53,259 nucleotides of DNA from Leucobacter chironomi DSM 19883 (GTDB taxonomy: Bacteria; Actinomycetota; Actinomycetes; Actinomycetales; Microbacteriaceae): NCBI RefSeq assembly GCF_000421845.1, contig NZ_ATXU01000013.1, positions 1-53,259 on the forward strand. The letters run 5' to 3'. Below the pieces are notes generated by a model that saw only the letters and a program-made list of their open reading frames with translations, was not told the origin of the DNA and searched no databases. Positions within the stretch are counted from its first letter, which is position 1. Every line of letters starts with the position of its first letter. The translations under genes and the position numbers were made by a program. Positions 33,923 to 46,439 of this stretch are shown here, piece by piece.

Positions 33923-35205
33923 CGCGTGCCTCCCTTTCCGCCGCCGCGCGGCCCCTGCTGCCGCGGGCCGCCACGGCCCGGCTTGCTCGATCCGCCCCGC
34001 TGCGGTTTCCCAGTCTGCGGACGACCACCGACATTTCTGTCCGAGCCGGCTCCGGATCCTCCGCGCTGGCCGCGGCCGTCGACTCCAGCGCCGTCGACTC
34101 CAGCGCCGCCGGCCTTCCCAGCGCCACCGGCCTTCGCGCCGCGCCCGCTCACGCTCTGCGCGCCGCGGCGATTGTGCGGGTTGCCCTTGGCCGCGACGCC
34201 GCGCATACCCCGCGCGCCGGCGCCGTCGCCCGGCCGACCGGCCGTCGCCGCGCCTCGCGCACGGCGGTCGCCGCTCCGCGATCCGCCGCTGCGCGATCCG
34301 CCATCGTCCCCGCGGTCTGCTTCACCGCCGGTTCCGCCGTCCTCGACCGCCGACAGCAGCGCCCCGCGCTCGGCCGCCGAGAGTTCCCGCATCTCGCCCG
34401 CGCGCAGCGTGCCGAGGTGCAGCGGGCCGAACTGCCGCCGCACGAGCTCCTCGACGGGGTGGCCCACCTCGGCGAGCATGCGGCGCACGATGCGGTTGCG
34501 GCCCGAGTGCAGCGTCACCTCGACGAGCGAGTGCGAGCGGGTCGAGCCGTCGGGCAGCAGCTTCGCTCGGTCAGCGTGGATGGGACCGTCGGCGAGCTGC
34601 ACACCGTCCTTCAGACGCTGGATCACGGCCGCCGTCACCCGCCCGCGCACCTTGGCGATGTAGGTCTTCTGCACGCCGAAGCTCGGGTGTGCGAGGCGAT
34701 GCGCGAGCTCGCCGTCGTTCGTGAGGATCAGCAGTCCGCTCGTGTCGGTGTCGAGGCGGCCCACGTTGTAGAGGCGGTCGTCGATCTGCTCGGCGAACTC
34801 GCGCAGATCCGGCCGGCCGCTCTCGTCGCGCATCGTGGAGACCACCCCACGCGGCTTGTTGAGCACGAAGTAGCGCTTCGAGACGTCGAGCTGCACCACC
34901 ACGCCGTCGACGCGCACGTCGTCGGCGTCGGGGTCGATGCGGCTGCCCAGCTCGCGCTGCACCTCGCCGTTCACCGTCACGCGACCGCTCGTGATGAGCG
35001 TCTCGCAGGCTCGCCGCGATGCGACGCCCGCGTGCGCGAGCGCCTTCTGCAGGCGCACCCGGCCGTCGTCCTCGGGCTGCGGCTCGGCGGGCGAATCCGA
35101 GACCGGCCGGTCCCACCCCCACTCGGCCATGTCGATCTCGACGGACTGGCCGTCGACCTCGAACTGTCCACCGGGCCCGCCGGGCTCCTTGTCAGAGCGA
35201 CTCAT
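33919..35205 (-). CDS. rluB: RluB-type rRNA pseudouridine synthase with long RG-rich tail
   Basis: A 428-residue enzyme. Residues 48-95 are an S4 RNA-binding domain (LQKALAHAGVASRRACE), then the RsuA/RluB catalytic domain with GRLDTDTSGLLI containing the catalytic Asp. It modifies 23S rRNA (site inferred). From about residue 290 a Gly/Arg/Ser/Lys-rich disordered tail of some 135 residues follows, about half again the length of the usual enzyme. ATG 35205 overlaps scpB by 14 bp. Confidence 0.93.
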   Translation of the reverse strand: MSRSDKEPGGPGGQFEVDGQSVEIDMAEWGWDRPVSDSPAEPQPEDDGRVRLQKALAHAGVASRRACETLITSGRVTVNGEVQRELGSRIDPDADDVRVDGVVVQLDVSKRYFVLNKPRGVVSTMRDESGRPDLREFAEQIDDRLYNVGRLDTDTSGLLILTNDGELAHRLAHPSFGVQKTYIAKVRGRVTAAVIQRLKDGVQLADGPIHADRAKLLPDGSTRSHSLVEVTLHSGRNRIVRRMLAEVGHPVEELVRRQFGPLHLGTLRAGEMRELSAAERGALLSAVEDGGTGGEADRGDDGGSRSGGSRSGDRRARGAATAGRPGDGAGARGMRGVAAKGNPHNRRGAQSVSGRGAKAGGAGKAGGAGVDGAGVDGRGQRGGSGAGSDRNVGGRPQTGKPQRGGSSKPGRGGPRQQGPRGGGKGGTR

Positions 35206-35929
35206 GCTCGAATCCTTCCGCGGGGTCGTCGAGCAGCGGCGCGATGGGCGGCAGCTCGGAGATGTCGTCGATGCCGAGGTGCCGCAGCAGCGCCTCGGAT
35301 GTGCCGTAGAGCGTGGCGGTGGTCTCGGGGTCCTGCCCCACCTCGGTGATGAGCCCGCGCGCGAGCAGCGTGCGCACGACCGAGTCGACGTTGACGGCGC
35401 GGATCGAGGCGATGGCGCCGCGCGAGATCGGCTGGCGGTAGGCCACCACGGCGAGCGTTTCGAGCGCGGCCTGCGACAGCTTCGCGGGCGTCTGCTGCTG
35501 CACGAAGTCGGCGACCACCGGGTCGAGGCTCTCGCGCACGTAGAAGCGGTAGCCGCCGGCGACCTCGCGCAGTTCGAAACCGCGGGGCGACCCCGCTCCG
35601 GCAGCGGCGTCGCCGGAAGCGCCCGCGTCACCGGAAGCACCGCCGGAAGCGCCCGGGCGAACGAGCGCGCCGTCGTAGTCGGCGATGAGGCCCGCGAGCG
35701 CGGCCTTCACCTCGCGCAGCGGCCGGTCGGTCGCCGTCGCGAGCGCGACGACGCTCAGCGGTTCGTCGGCCACGATCAGCAGAGCTTCGAGCTGCTGCGC
35801 GAGGGTATGGGCCTCGCGGGCGCGCGCGAGCTCGGTCTCGGCCGCGTCCGCGCCGGGTCCCGCTCCGCTCCCGTCGCCCGGCTCCGGGGTCGCCGCCGGC
35901 CCGTGCATCGTCTCCACCTGCTCAGTCAT
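35192..35929 (-). CDS. scpB: Segregation and condensation protein ScpB
   Basis: Part of the SMC-ScpAB condensin complex. The 245-residue protein has paired winged helices: LEALLIVADEPLSVVALA, then LSQAALETLAVVAYRQPISRG, where the latter is the ScpB hallmark, plus SVVRTLLARGLITEVG. A Gly/Ala/Ser loop splits the first domain. ATG 35929 overlaps the scpA stop by eight bases; an upstream in-frame ATG at 35974 is inside scpA and less likely. Confidence 0.94.
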   Translation of the reverse strand: MTEQVETMHGPAATPEPGDGSGAGPGADAAETELARAREAHTLAQQLEALLIVADEPLSVVALATATDRPLREVKAALAGLIADYDGALVRPGASGGASGDAGASGDAAAGAGSPRGFELREVAGGYRFYVRESLDPVVADFVQQQTPAKLSQAALETLAVVAYRQPISRGAIASIRAVNVDSVVRTLLARGLITEVGQDPETTATLYGTSEALLRHLGIDDISELPPIAPLLDDPAEGFEHESL

Positions 35930-36866
35930 AGTCGCTCCCCAGGGTAGCCAGTTCGTCGTCCGACCAGTGCTCACCGGTCCACTGCACGTACAGCTCGCCC
36001 AGCGGCTCGGCCTGCTCGAAGGTCACGGCGGCCCGCCGGTACAGTTCGAGGATCGCGAGGAATCGGGCCACGATCACGCCGCGCTCCCCCACCGCGTCGA
36101 CTCCGGCGACGAGTTCGCGGAACGATCTCGCTCCGCCCCTCCCCGCCGCGGGTCGCAGCATCGCGACCACCACGGCGGCCTGCTCGCGGATCGACACGAG
36201 CGGGGCGTGCAGGTGGTCGAGCCCGACGGTCGGGATCTCGCGCGGCGCGAAGGCGAGCGTCGCGATCGCGGCGAAGTCGGCGGCCGAGAGCGCCCACGCG
36301 AGTTCGGGCGTGCGCTCGCGGTATTTGGCGTCGAGCGGCACGAGGCGCGGATGCCGCGCGCTCTCGGCGTCGAGGCGCGCCTGGAACCAGGCGCTCGCCT
36401 GCTTGAAGGCCCGATACTGCAGCAGGCGGGCGAAGAGCAGGTCGCGCGCTTCGAGCAGCGCGATGTCCTCGGCGTCGACGGCTTCGCCCTGGGGCAGCAG
36501 GCTCGCGATCTTCAGGTCGAGCAGTGTCGCTGCGACCACGAGGAACTCCGAGGCGCGGTCGAGTTCGACGATCCCCTGCCCTTCGAGCGATGCCAGGTAG
36601 GCGATGAACTCGTCGGTGACGAGGCTGAGCGACACCTCGGTGATGTCGAGCTCGTGCTTGCCGATCAGGTTGAGCAGCAGATCGAAGGGGCCGTCGAACA
36701 CTTCGAGACTGACCCGGAAGCCGCCCCCGTCTTCACCGGTGGCGGCAGGGCTCGCGGCATCCGACGGGCTCGCGGCATCCGACGGGCTCGCCGGCGATGC
36801 CGGGGCGGCGGCGGCCGAACCGCCCATGGCTTCGCGTTCCCGGTGCTCGCCTGCAGACGCGGTCAT
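35922..36866 (-). CDS. scpA: Segregation and condensation protein ScpA
   Basis: The kleisin of the SMC complex. The 314-residue protein has a disordered Ala/Ser/Pro start, then the kleisin N-domain FDGPFDLLLNLIGKHELDITEV and the helix ASEFLVVAATLLDLKIASLLP, and a C-terminal winged helix (FLAILELYRRAAVTFEQ). The disordered start encodes DAASPS twice from an exact 18-bp tandem repeat. parA is 8 bp upstream. Confidence 0.95.
   Translation of the reverse strand: MTASAGEHREREAMGGSAAAAPASPASPSDAASPSDAASPAATGEDGGGFRVSLEVFDGPFDLLLNLIGKHELDITEVSLSLVTDEFIAYLASLEGQGIVELDRASEFLVVAATLLDLKIASLLPQGEAVDAEDIALLEARDLLFARLLQYRAFKQASAWFQARLDAESARHPRLVPLDAKYRERTPELAWALSAADFAAIATLAFAPREIPTVGLDHLHAPLVSIREQAAVVVAMLRPAAGRGGARSFRELVAGVDAVGERGVIVARFLAILELYRRAAVTFEQAEPLGELYVQWTGEHWSDDELATLGSDYD
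36751..36786. repeat. Two exact 18-bp tandem repeats inside scpA
   Basis: CTCGCGGCATCCGACGGG occurs at 36751-36768 and again at 36769-36786, and a third partial copy starts. It encodes a six-residue Asp/Ala/Ser/Pro unit in the disordered start of ScpA and could vary in copy number. Confidence 0.8.
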
Positions 36867-36874
36867 GGCGGCGC

Positions 36875-37729
36875 TCAGGCGACGACGCCCCGCTGCACGA
36901 GCTCGCGGGCGAGTTTGAGGTAGGCCTCGGAGGCGGAGTTGGCGGGCGCGTAATCAAGGATGGGCTTCGCCGCGATCTGCGCATCGGGCAGCTTCACGGT
37001 GCGTCCGATGACGGTGTCGAAGACCTTGTCGCCGAAGGTGTCGACCACGCGCTCCAGCACCTCGCGCGCGTGCAGCGTGCGGGCGTCGTACATGGTCGCG
37101 AGGATGCCGTCGAGTTCGAGCGCCGGGTTGAGGCGGTCCTTCACCTTGTCGACGGTCTCGACGAGCAGCGCGACGCCGCGCAGCGCGAAGTACTCGCAGG
37201 CGAGCGGGATCAGCACGCCGTGGCTGGCGGTGAGCGCGTTGACGGTGAGCAGGCCCAGCGAGGGCTGGCAGTCGATGAGGATGACGTCGTAGTCGTCGGC
37301 GACCTTGCGCAGCACGCCGGCGAGGATCTGCTCGCGGGCCACCTCGGTGACGAGGTGCACCTCGGCGGCCGAGAGATCGATGTTGGCGGGGATCACGTCG
37401 AGGCCGGCGGTGTCGGTGCGCTGGATGGCCTGCCGCGGATCCTTCTCCTTGCCGAGCATCAGGTCGTAGATCGTGGGCACGTCGTGCGCGGGCACGCCGA
37501 GGCCGGCCGACAGGGCCCCCTGGGGGTCGAAGTCGACGGCGAGCACGCGGCGGCCGTAGCGCGCGAGCGCGGCGGCGAGGTTGATCGTGCTGGTGGTCTT
37601 GCCGACGCCGCCCTTCTGGTTGCACATCGCGATGATGCGCGCGGGGCCGTGCCTGTCGAGCTTCGGGGGCGGGGGGATGACGCGCTCGGGGCGGCCGGTC
37701 GGTCCCAGCTCAAACAGCGTGTTCGCCAT
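36875..37729 (-). CDS. parA: ParA/Soj-like ATPase
   Basis: A 284-residue deviant-Walker ATPase: [17 protein letters not shown] (Walker A'), [14 protein letters not shown] (Walker A' follow-on) and [14 protein letters not shown] (Walker B). It clusters with scpAB and xerD rather than with the origin parAB locus, as a second ParA-like protein does in many actinobacteria. ATG 37729 has GAGAGGGG upstream. A TAGGAT -10 lies at 37763-37768. Confidence 0.93.
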   Translation of the reverse strand: MANTLFELGPTGRPERVIPPPPKLDRHGPARIIAMCNQKGGVGKTTSTINLAAALARYGRRVLAVDFDPQGALSAGLGVPAHDVPTIYDLMLGKEKDPRQAIQRTDTAGLDVIPANIDLSAAEVHLVTEVAREQILAGVLRKVADDYDVILIDCQPSLGLLTVNALTASHGVLIPLACEYFALRGVALLVETVDKVKDRLNPALELDGILATMYDARTLHAREVLERVVDTFGDKVFDTVIGRTVKLPDAQIAAKPILDYAPANSASEAYLKLARELVQRGVVA

Positions 37730-37762
37730 GCCCGGCCCCTCTCTCATGCTCGCTAACGCTCC

Positions 37763-37768
37763 ATCCTA
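37763..37768 (-). promoter_or_regulatory. -10 box for the parA-scpAB operon
   Basis: TAGGAT on the minus strand would start transcription near 37756, giving a 5' leader of about 27 bases with the GAGAGGGG site before ATG 37729. Confidence 0.45.
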
Positions 37769-37844
37769 TCGCGCGATCGGATGCGGCTCGCCGTGCCCGC
37801 GGGTGCAACGCTGCGGAGGCGGCTCGCCGTGCGCGCTCAGCGAC

Positions 37845-38945
37845 TCACCGCGCCCGCGGGTGCGACATCAGGTAGTGCTCGCGCAGCGTGTCCGCCGTCA
37901 CCTGCGTGTAGATCTGCGTGGTGCTCACCGAGGCGTGCCCGAGCAGTTCCTGCACCGTGCGCACGTCGGCGCCGCCCGCGAGCAGGTGCGTCGCGAAGGA
38001 GTGCCGCAGGGTGTGCGGCGAGACCTCGGCGGTGATGCCGGCGCGTTCGGCGGCGGCGCGGATCACGAGCCAGGCGCTCTGCCGTGAGAGCCGCCCGCCG
38101 CGCGGTCCGACGAAGAGCGCGGGGGTGCCGTCGCCGCGCGCGGCCATCGCGGGTCGGGCGCGCACGAGGTAGGCGGCGAGCGCCCAGCCGGCATAGCTGC
38201 CGTAGGGCACGATGCGCTGCTTCGATCCTTTGCCCGTGACGCGCAGGAACCCGCCTTCGCCGAGCGCGCGCTCGGGATCGCCCCACGCGTCGCCGGCGCC
38301 GGGGGCGGCGAGCAGGTCGTCGATGTCGAGCGCGGTGATCTCGCTCACCCGCGCACCGCTCGCGTAGAGCAGTTCGAGCAGCGCGCGATCCCGTAGCGCG
38401 ACGGGCTGGTCCGCGGCGGTGCCATCCCCGCCGCCGGCCGCGGCGAGCAGGGCTTCGACGTCGGCCACGGGCAGCGCTTTGGGCAGGCGCAGGGTGCGTT
38501 TCGGGGTGCGCACACCGCTGCCGGCGTGGCTCTCGAGCAGCCCTTCTTCGAACAGGAAGCGGTGCATGCCGCGCACCGTGGAGAGCCGCCGGGTGATCGA
38601 GGCCGGGGCGAGGGGGGCCGGCGCGCGGGTCGCGGCCGCGGCTTCGATGGCGGATCCGGATCCGGATCCCGTACCCGCCGCAGCCGCACCGCCGGCAGCG
38701 CCCACCGGCCCGGCCGCGCCTGCCCCGCCAGGCCCGGCCGCGGCGCCCCCGTTGAGTTCGGTCACGTAGGCCGACAGCGTGTCCGGGGTGACCTGCGCCA
38801 GGTCGTCGATGCCGTGCTTCTCGAGCCAGGCGGCGTAGGCGGCGAGGTCGCGCCGATACGCGGCGAGGCTGTTCGCCGAGAGCCCGCGTTCGAGGGTGAC
38901 GTGGCGCAGGAACCGTTCGGCGCCCTGCTGCGCGGTGACGCCCAT
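37845..38945 (-). CDS. xerD: Tyrosine recombinase XerD
   Basis: Resolves chromosome dimers at dif. The 366-residue protein has the SAM-like domain ([19 protein letters not shown]) and a catalytic domain with R in [41 protein letters not shown]. It is about 65 residues longer than usual because of a Gly/Ala-rich insert (about 67-115) between the domains and a shorter one near residue 165. ATG 38945 overlaps the Nudix stop by one base; an upstream ATG at 38987 lies inside the Nudix gene. Confidence 0.94.
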   Translation of the reverse strand: MGVTAQQGAERFLRHVTLERGLSANSLAAYRRDLAAYAAWLEKHGIDDLAQVTPDTLSAYVTELNGGAAAGPGGAGAAGPVGAAGGAAAAGTGSGSGSAIEAAAATRAPAPLAPASITRRLSTVRGMHRFLFEEGLLESHAGSGVRTPKRTLRLPKALPVADVEALLAAAGGGDGTAADQPVALRDRALLELLYASGARVSEITALDIDDLLAAPGAGDAWGDPERALGEGGFLRVTGKGSKQRIVPYGSYAGWALAAYLVRARPAMAARGDGTPALFVGPRGGRLSRQSAWLVIRAAAERAGITAEVSPHTLRHSFATHLLAGGADVRTVQELLGHASVSTTQIYTQVTADTLREHYLMSHPRAR

Positions 38946-39631
38946 CAGCTGGAGCGCGCGCCTCGCGCGGCCTCGCGGGCGGTCCACGGCAGGTCGGGGT
39001 CGCGCAGCGTCGCCCAGCCGCGCGCCCGGGAGGCCCAGGCGGCGAGCGCGGCGCTCACCGTGACGGCGTTCTGCACCCGTCCCGCGAGTGCGGCCTCGAC
39101 GACCTCATCGAGCGGCGCCCAGCGGGGCACGAGTTCGGCTTCTTCTTCGCCGCGCACGTAGTCGTGCTCGACGGGTGCGAGGTCTCGGGCGAGGAAGATG
39201 CGCATGGCCTCGCTCGTGCCGCCGGGAGAGAGGTACTCGTCGAGCAGCAGGTCCCAGCGGGCGGCCTGCAGGTCGGCTTCTTCGGCGAGTTCGCGCTGCG
39301 CGGCGCGCAGCCCGGGTTCACCAGGGGCGTCCATGAGGCCGGCGGGGATCTCCCAGTCGCGGTGCGCGATCGCGTGCCGGTACTGCTGGATCAGCAGCAT
39401 CCGGTCGTCGGCGTCGAGCGCGACGACCGCGACGGCGCCGGTGTGGTCCAGGTAGTCGCGGGTGAGCACCTCGCCGCCGAACTCGAAGCGGTCGCGGCGC
39501 ACGTCCCACACCCGCCCGCGCACGAGCAGTTCGCTATCGAGCACGGGCACCGCTGCGGGTTCGTCGGCGAGGGGTGCGGATCCGCCCTCGTACCGGGCGG
39601 CCCGCGCCGCCGCGACCTCCTCGCCGGCCAC
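38945..39631 (-). CDS. Nudix hydrolase, ADP-ribose pyrophosphatase type
   Basis: A 228-residue Nudix enzyme of the ADP-ribose/NDP-sugar type ([35 protein letters not shown]). The Nudix box ends RELAEEADL, where the last conserved Gly is Asp. The start is taken as GTG 39631, five bases after the pyrG stop; an ATG is not available. It probably shares a transcript with pyrG and xerD. Confidence 0.9.
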   Translation of the reverse strand: MAGEEVAAARAARYEGGSAPLADEPAAVPVLDSELLVRGRVWDVRRDRFEFGGEVLTRDYLDHTGAVAVVALDADDRMLLIQQYRHAIAHRDWEIPAGLMDAPGEPGLRAAQRELAEEADLQAARWDLLLDEYLSPGGTSEAMRIFLARDLAPVEHDYVRGEEEAELVPRWAPLDEVVEAALAGRVQNAVTVSAALAAWASRARGWATLRDPDLPWTAREAARGARSS

Positions 39632-39636
39632 GATGA

Positions 39637-42649
<3,013 letters not shown>

Positions 42650-42655
42650 GCCTGG

Positions 42656-42661
42656 AGCGTA
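42656..42661 (-). promoter_or_regulatory. -10 box of a leaderless transcript (AI-2E transporter)
   Basis: TACGCT on the minus strand is followed by six bases and ATG 42649, with no ribosome binding site. Confidence 0.55.
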
Positions 42662-42674
42662 GCACCTGCCGCCG

Positions 42675-44363
42675 TCACGGCTCGCGCAGCGCGAGCAGTT
42701 CTGCGGCGTGCTCGAGAGCGCTCTCGGAATCGCTGAGTCCGGACAGCAGCCGGGCCATCTCGGCGAGGCGCGCTTCGCCGTCGAGGCGGCGGCAGCTGCT
42801 CTCGGTGAAGCCGCCGGAGGAGTCCTTCACGACCTGGAGGTGGTTGCCCGCGAAGGCGGCGACCTGGGCGAGGTGCGTGACCACGATCACCTGCGAGGAT
42901 CGGGCGAGGCGGGCGAGGCGGCGGCCGATCTCGATGGCGGCGGCACCGCCCACGCCGGCGTCGACCTCGTCGAACACGAAGGTGGGCACCGGGTCGACGC
43001 CCGCGACGACCACTTCGAGCGCGAGCATCACGCGCGAGAGCTCGCCCCCGGAAGCCGACTTCGCGATGGGTCGCGGCTGTGCGCCCGGGTGCGGCGCGAG
43101 CAGCAGCTGCACCTCGTCGCCGCCGGCGCTCCCGAGCGCGTCGAGTGGGGCGACGCGCACCACGAACTCGGCGTCGGGCAGCGCCAGCTGCCGCAGCTCG
43201 ACGGTGACGAGTTCGGCGAGCCTCCCAGCGGCGTCGGTGCGCAGCTCGGTGAGCCGGGCGGCAAGCGAGCGCTCCTGCTCGTCGAGCTGCGCGAGGCGCG
43301 CGGAGAGCTCGTCGATGCGCTCGTCGTCGCCGTCGAGTTCGGTGAGGCGGCTCGCGGCGTCGGCCGCGTACGCCACGACCGCGGCCGAGTCGGCGCCGTA
43401 CGCGCGGAACAGCCCGTTCAGGGCGGCGAGCCTGTCGTTCGCCTGCGCCAGCTCCCCCGGCCCTTCCTGGTCGAGATCGGCGGCGTAGGCGGCGAGCTCG
43501 CGGGCGGCGTCGGCCAGTTGGAAGCTCGCACTGCGCAGCGTCTCGAGCACCGCTTCGAGGCGATGGTCGTGACCGGCGACGCGCTCGACCTCCCGCACGG
43601 CCTCGTCGACGAGCGTGCTCGCGTCTCGGCTCATCGGGTCGTCGGAGTCGGTCGCGAGCGCCTCGTGCGCGGTCGATGTGGCCGCTCGCAGCGCTTCGAC
43701 GTTGCTCAGCAGGTCGATGCGCTGCACCAGCTCCTGCTCCTCGCCGGCCTGCGGGTCGACCGCGGCGATCTCCTCCAGCTCCGCGCGCAAGCGCACGGCC
43801 TCGGCGGCGCGTTCGTCTCTGGCCGCTGTGAGTTCGGAGACGCGGGCGCTCAGCGCCTGGCGCTCGCGGTGCGCCGAGCGGTACTCGCGCAGCGTCTCGG
43901 CGAGCGAGTCGCCTCCGAAGCGATCGAGGGTGTCGCGCTGCGCCGACGCCGACCGCAGGCGCAGTTGCTCGGACTGCCCGTGCACCGCGAACAGGCGCTC
44001 GGCCAGCCGCGACAGGCTGCCGACCGGGGCGCTCGTGCCGCCCACGCTCGCACGGCTGCGACCCTCGGCGTTCACGGTGCGGCTGAGCACGAGCTCTCCG
44101 TCTTCGAGATCGCCGCCCAGGTCGTCGACGATCTCGGCCACCGCGGTGTCGGAGGTGCGCACGATGCCGCCCACGCGGGCCTGCGATGCACCGCAGCGCA
44201 CCGCCCCGGCATCGCTGCGTTCGCCCATCAGCAGCCCGAGGGCGCTCACGACCATGGTCTTGCCAGCACCCGTCTCGCCCGTGATCGCGGTGAATCCGGG
44301 CCCGAGCGGCAGTGTCGCGTCGGCGATCACTCCGAGATCCCGGATGTGCAGCTCTTCGATCAC
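42675..44363 (-). CDS. recN: DNA repair protein RecN
   Basis: An SMC-like ATPase for double-strand break repair. The 562-residue protein has Walker A GETGAGKTMVVSALGLL, a coiled-coil middle with many Glu/Arg/Leu heptads, the signature SGGELSRVMLALE and Walker B FVFDEVDAGVGG. The start is GTG 44363, overlapping the nadK stop as GTGA. The tlyA-nadK-recN order is typical of actinobacteria. Confidence 0.96.
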   Translation of the reverse strand: MIEELHIRDLGVIADATLPLGPGFTAITGETGAGKTMVVSALGLLMGERSDAGAVRCGASQARVGGIVRTSDTAVAEIVDDLGGDLEDGELVLSRTVNAEGRSRASVGGTSAPVGSLSRLAERLFAVHGQSEQLRLRSASAQRDTLDRFGGDSLAETLREYRSAHRERQALSARVSELTAARDERAAEAVRLRAELEEIAAVDPQAGEEQELVQRIDLLSNVEALRAATSTAHEALATDSDDPMSRDASTLVDEAVREVERVAGHDHRLEAVLETLRSASFQLADAARELAAYAADLDQEGPGELAQANDRLAALNGLFRAYGADSAAVVAYAADAASRLTELDGDDERIDELSARLAQLDEQERSLAARLTELRTDAAGRLAELVTVELRQLALPDAEFVVRVAPLDALGSAGGDEVQLLLAPHPGAQPRPIAKSASGGELSRVMLALEVVVAGVDPVPTFVFDEVDAGVGGAAAIEIGRRLARLARSSQVIVVTHLAQVAAFAGNHLQVVKDSSGGFTESSCRRLDGEARLAEMARLLSGLSDSESALEHAAELLALREP

Positions 44364-45292
44364 GCGGCGCCTCCGTTCTCGCGGCGCGAGCCGCGCCAGC
44401 CCGAGACGGGGAGGTGGAACTTGCGCACCAGGCGGTCCGAGAACACGGCCTCGTTGAGCCGGGCCAGCCGCACCGAGTGCGTGGATCGGCGCACGCGCAC
44501 GACGGAGCCCGCCGGCAGCTCGGTGCGGCGGCGGCCGTCGCACCACATGACGCCGGGGCCGATGTTCTCGGGCAGGATGCGCACGCTCAGCTCGGAGTCG
44601 ACGCCCGTCACGAGAGGGCGGTCGAAGAGCGCGTGCGCGGCGATCGGCACCATCAGCATGGCCTGCACGGTGGGCCAGACCACGGGCCCGCCCGCCGAGA
44701 ACGCGTAGGCCGTCGAGCCGGTCGGGGTGGCCAGCACCACGCCGTCGCAGGCGAAGTTCGACACGGGCAACCCGTCGACGCCGATCTCGACTTCGAGCAT
44801 CCGCCGCCGCTTCTCGACCGAGGCCTCGTTGAGCGCCCACGTCTCGGCGATCACTTCGCCGTCGCAGGTGGCCTGCACGTCGACGGTCATGCGCTCCTCG
44901 ACCTCGTAGTCGCGGCGCAGCACGCGGTCGATCGTCTCGGCGAGGTCGTAGTTCTCCATCTCCGCGAGGAAGCCGACGTGCCCCAGGTTGACGCCCACGA
45001 TCGGGCACTCGGATCCGCGCAGCAGCTCGGCTGCGCGCAGGATGGTGCCGTCGCCGCCGAGCACGATGGCGGCCTCCAGTTCGTGGATGCTCACGTCGCG
45101 GCCGAGCTCGGGGATGCTCTCGACGTTGAGATGCGGTGCGAACTCCTGCCTGTCGTGCTCGTCGAACACGGGTTCGGCGTCGGCGGCGCGCAGCGCCGAA
45201 ACGGCGGCCACGGTGGCCGCTACGGCCTCGTCGCGGTGGGTGTGGGAGACGACGAGGAAGCGCCTCGTACCCGCTGCATGCGCAGTGCTCAT
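44360..45292 (-). CDS. nadK: NAD kinase
   Basis: Phosphorylates NAD to NADP. The 310-residue enzyme has the GGDGT motif (VLGGDGTILRAAELLRG), NLGHVGFLAEM and SACDGVVLATPTGSTAY-like sequence. ATG 45292 overlaps the tlyA stop by four bases, so it is coupled to tlyA. A longer frame begins upstream inside tlyA and is rejected. Confidence 0.96.
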   Translation of the reverse strand: MSTAHAAGTRRFLVVSHTHRDEAVAATVAAVSALRAADAEPVFDEHDRQEFAPHLNVESIPELGRDVSIHELEAAIVLGGDGTILRAAELLRGSECPIVGVNLGHVGFLAEMENYDLAETIDRVLRRDYEVEERMTVDVQATCDGEVIAETWALNEASVEKRRRMLEVEIGVDGLPVSNFACDGVVLATPTGSTAYAFSAGGPVVWPTVQAMLMVPIAAHALFDRPLVTGVDSELSVRILPENIGPGVMWCDGRRRTELPAGSVVRVRRSTHSVRLARLNEAVFSDRLVRKFHLPVSGWRGSRRENGGAA

Positions 45293-46215
45293 GGCTCTCC
45301 GTTCGCTCGGTTGCGGGGACGGGATCGGGCCGGCGCTTCGCGTCCAGCGCCGTCGCAGAGCTCCGCGATCCGCCCCTCCCATTCTGTCGGATGCGCGTCG
45401 CCCGCGCCTGCGAAATGCACCAGGAACTCGCGGTTGCCGGAGCCGCCGGAGATCGGCGACGGTGCCAGGCCGCGGGCCGCAAGACCGTGCTCGTGCGCGG
45501 TGCGCAGCACCGTGCGGATCGCTTCGGCCCAGAGCGCCGGATCGGCGACCACGCCGTCGCGCACGCGACCCACCTCGAACTGGGGCTTGATGAGCAGCAC
45601 GAGGTCGGCGCCGGGGGCCGCGCAGCGGGCGATGGCGGGCAGGATCAGGGTGAGCGAGATGAAGGAGAGGTCGGCGACCACGAGCGTCGGGGCCTCGGCC
45701 ACGCCGGTGTCGGCAGCCAGGTTCTCCGGGGTGAGCTCGCGGGCATTGCGCCCCTCGACGAGACGCACCCGGGGGTCGTCGCGCAGATCGGGCACCAGCT
45801 GATCATGCCCCACGTCGATGGCCAGCACCGTCCGTGCATCGCGTTCGAGCATCACCTGGGTGAAGCCGCCGGTGGACGCACCGAGGTCGAGCGCGACGCG
45901 GTCGGCAGGGTCGACGCCGAATGCGTCGAGGGCGGCCAGCAGTTTGTGGGCGGCGCGGCTGACATAGTGGTCGGCGCCGGCGACCGCGATCCGTGTTCCC
46001 TCGCCCACTCGGGTGCCGGCCTTCGTGACGGCGGCGCCGTCGACGAGCACGCAGCCGGAAGCGATGAGCTCGGCCGCCTGGCTGCGGGAGCGGGCGAGGC
46101 CCAGCAGCGGCAGCGCCCGGTCCAGCCGTTGCGCGTCTCCCCGCCAGGCCGCCTCGGTCGTCGCAGGGTGCGCAGCACTCGCGGCGCTCGCGGCGCTCTC
46201 GTCAGGAACCGCCAT
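45289..46215 (-). CDS. tlyA: TlyA rRNA 2'-O-methyltransferase
   Basis: Methylates ribose of cytidines in 16S and 23S rRNA; loss gives capreomycin resistance in mycobacteria. The 308-residue protein has an S4 domain (RLDRALPLLGLARSRSQAAEL) and an FtsJ-like fold with LDLGASTGGFTQVML and the KPQFEVGR segment. The Ala/Ser start is disordered. A 49-residue gene overlaps its 5' end by 14 bp. Confidence 0.95.
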   Translation of the reverse strand: MAVPDESAASAASAAHPATTEAAWRGDAQRLDRALPLLGLARSRSQAAELIASGCVLVDGAAVTKAGTRVGEGTRIAVAGADHYVSRAAHKLLAALDAFGVDPADRVALDLGASTGGFTQVMLERDARTVLAIDVGHDQLVPDLRDDPRVRLVEGRNARELTPENLAADTGVAEAPTLVVADLSFISLTLILPAIARCAAPGADLVLLIKPQFEVGRVRDGVVADPALWAEAIRTVLRTAHEHGLAARGLAPSPISGGSGNREFLVHFAGAGDAHPTEWEGRIAELCDGAGREAPARSRPRNRANGEP

Positions 46216-46351
46216 GGTCGCCCCGCTGCAGCTCGGCGAGGAGCTCGTCGTGCAGCTGCTCGAACCCCGACGCGCGCTGCTCCAGCGGCTGCGCCTCGAT
46301 CACGTCGATGCGCCCGAGCAGTCCGTCTTCGCTGTGGGGCTCCCTGTTCAT
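46202..46351 (-). CDS. 49-residue conserved-type small protein upstream of tlyA
   Basis: ATG 46351 to TGA 46202 encodes an acidic helical protein with DVIEAQPLEQRASGFEQLHD and a GLLGRID start. Short proteins of this pattern occur before tlyA in many actinobacteria. A TAGGCT -10 ends six bases before the ATG, so it heads a leaderless tlyA-nadK-recN transcript. Its stop overlaps tlyA by 14 bp. Function unknown. Confidence 0.75.
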   Translation of the reverse strand: MNREPHSEDGLLGRIDVIEAQPLEQRASGFEQLHDELLAELQRGDHGGS

Positions 46352-46357
46352 GCGTCC

Positions 46358-46363
46358 AGCCTA
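46358..46363 (-). promoter_or_regulatory. -10 box of the leaderless small ORF-tlyA-nadK-recN transcript
   Basis: TAGGCT is followed by six bases and then ATG 46351 on the minus strand; no ribosome binding site is present. Confidence 0.6.
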
Positions 46364-46439
46364 GCCGCGGCCGCCGACACGCTCACGCACGGGACATGCC
46401 TCGGCCGAGCTCCTCGGGAAGCTCAGCCTCGGAAGCGGC

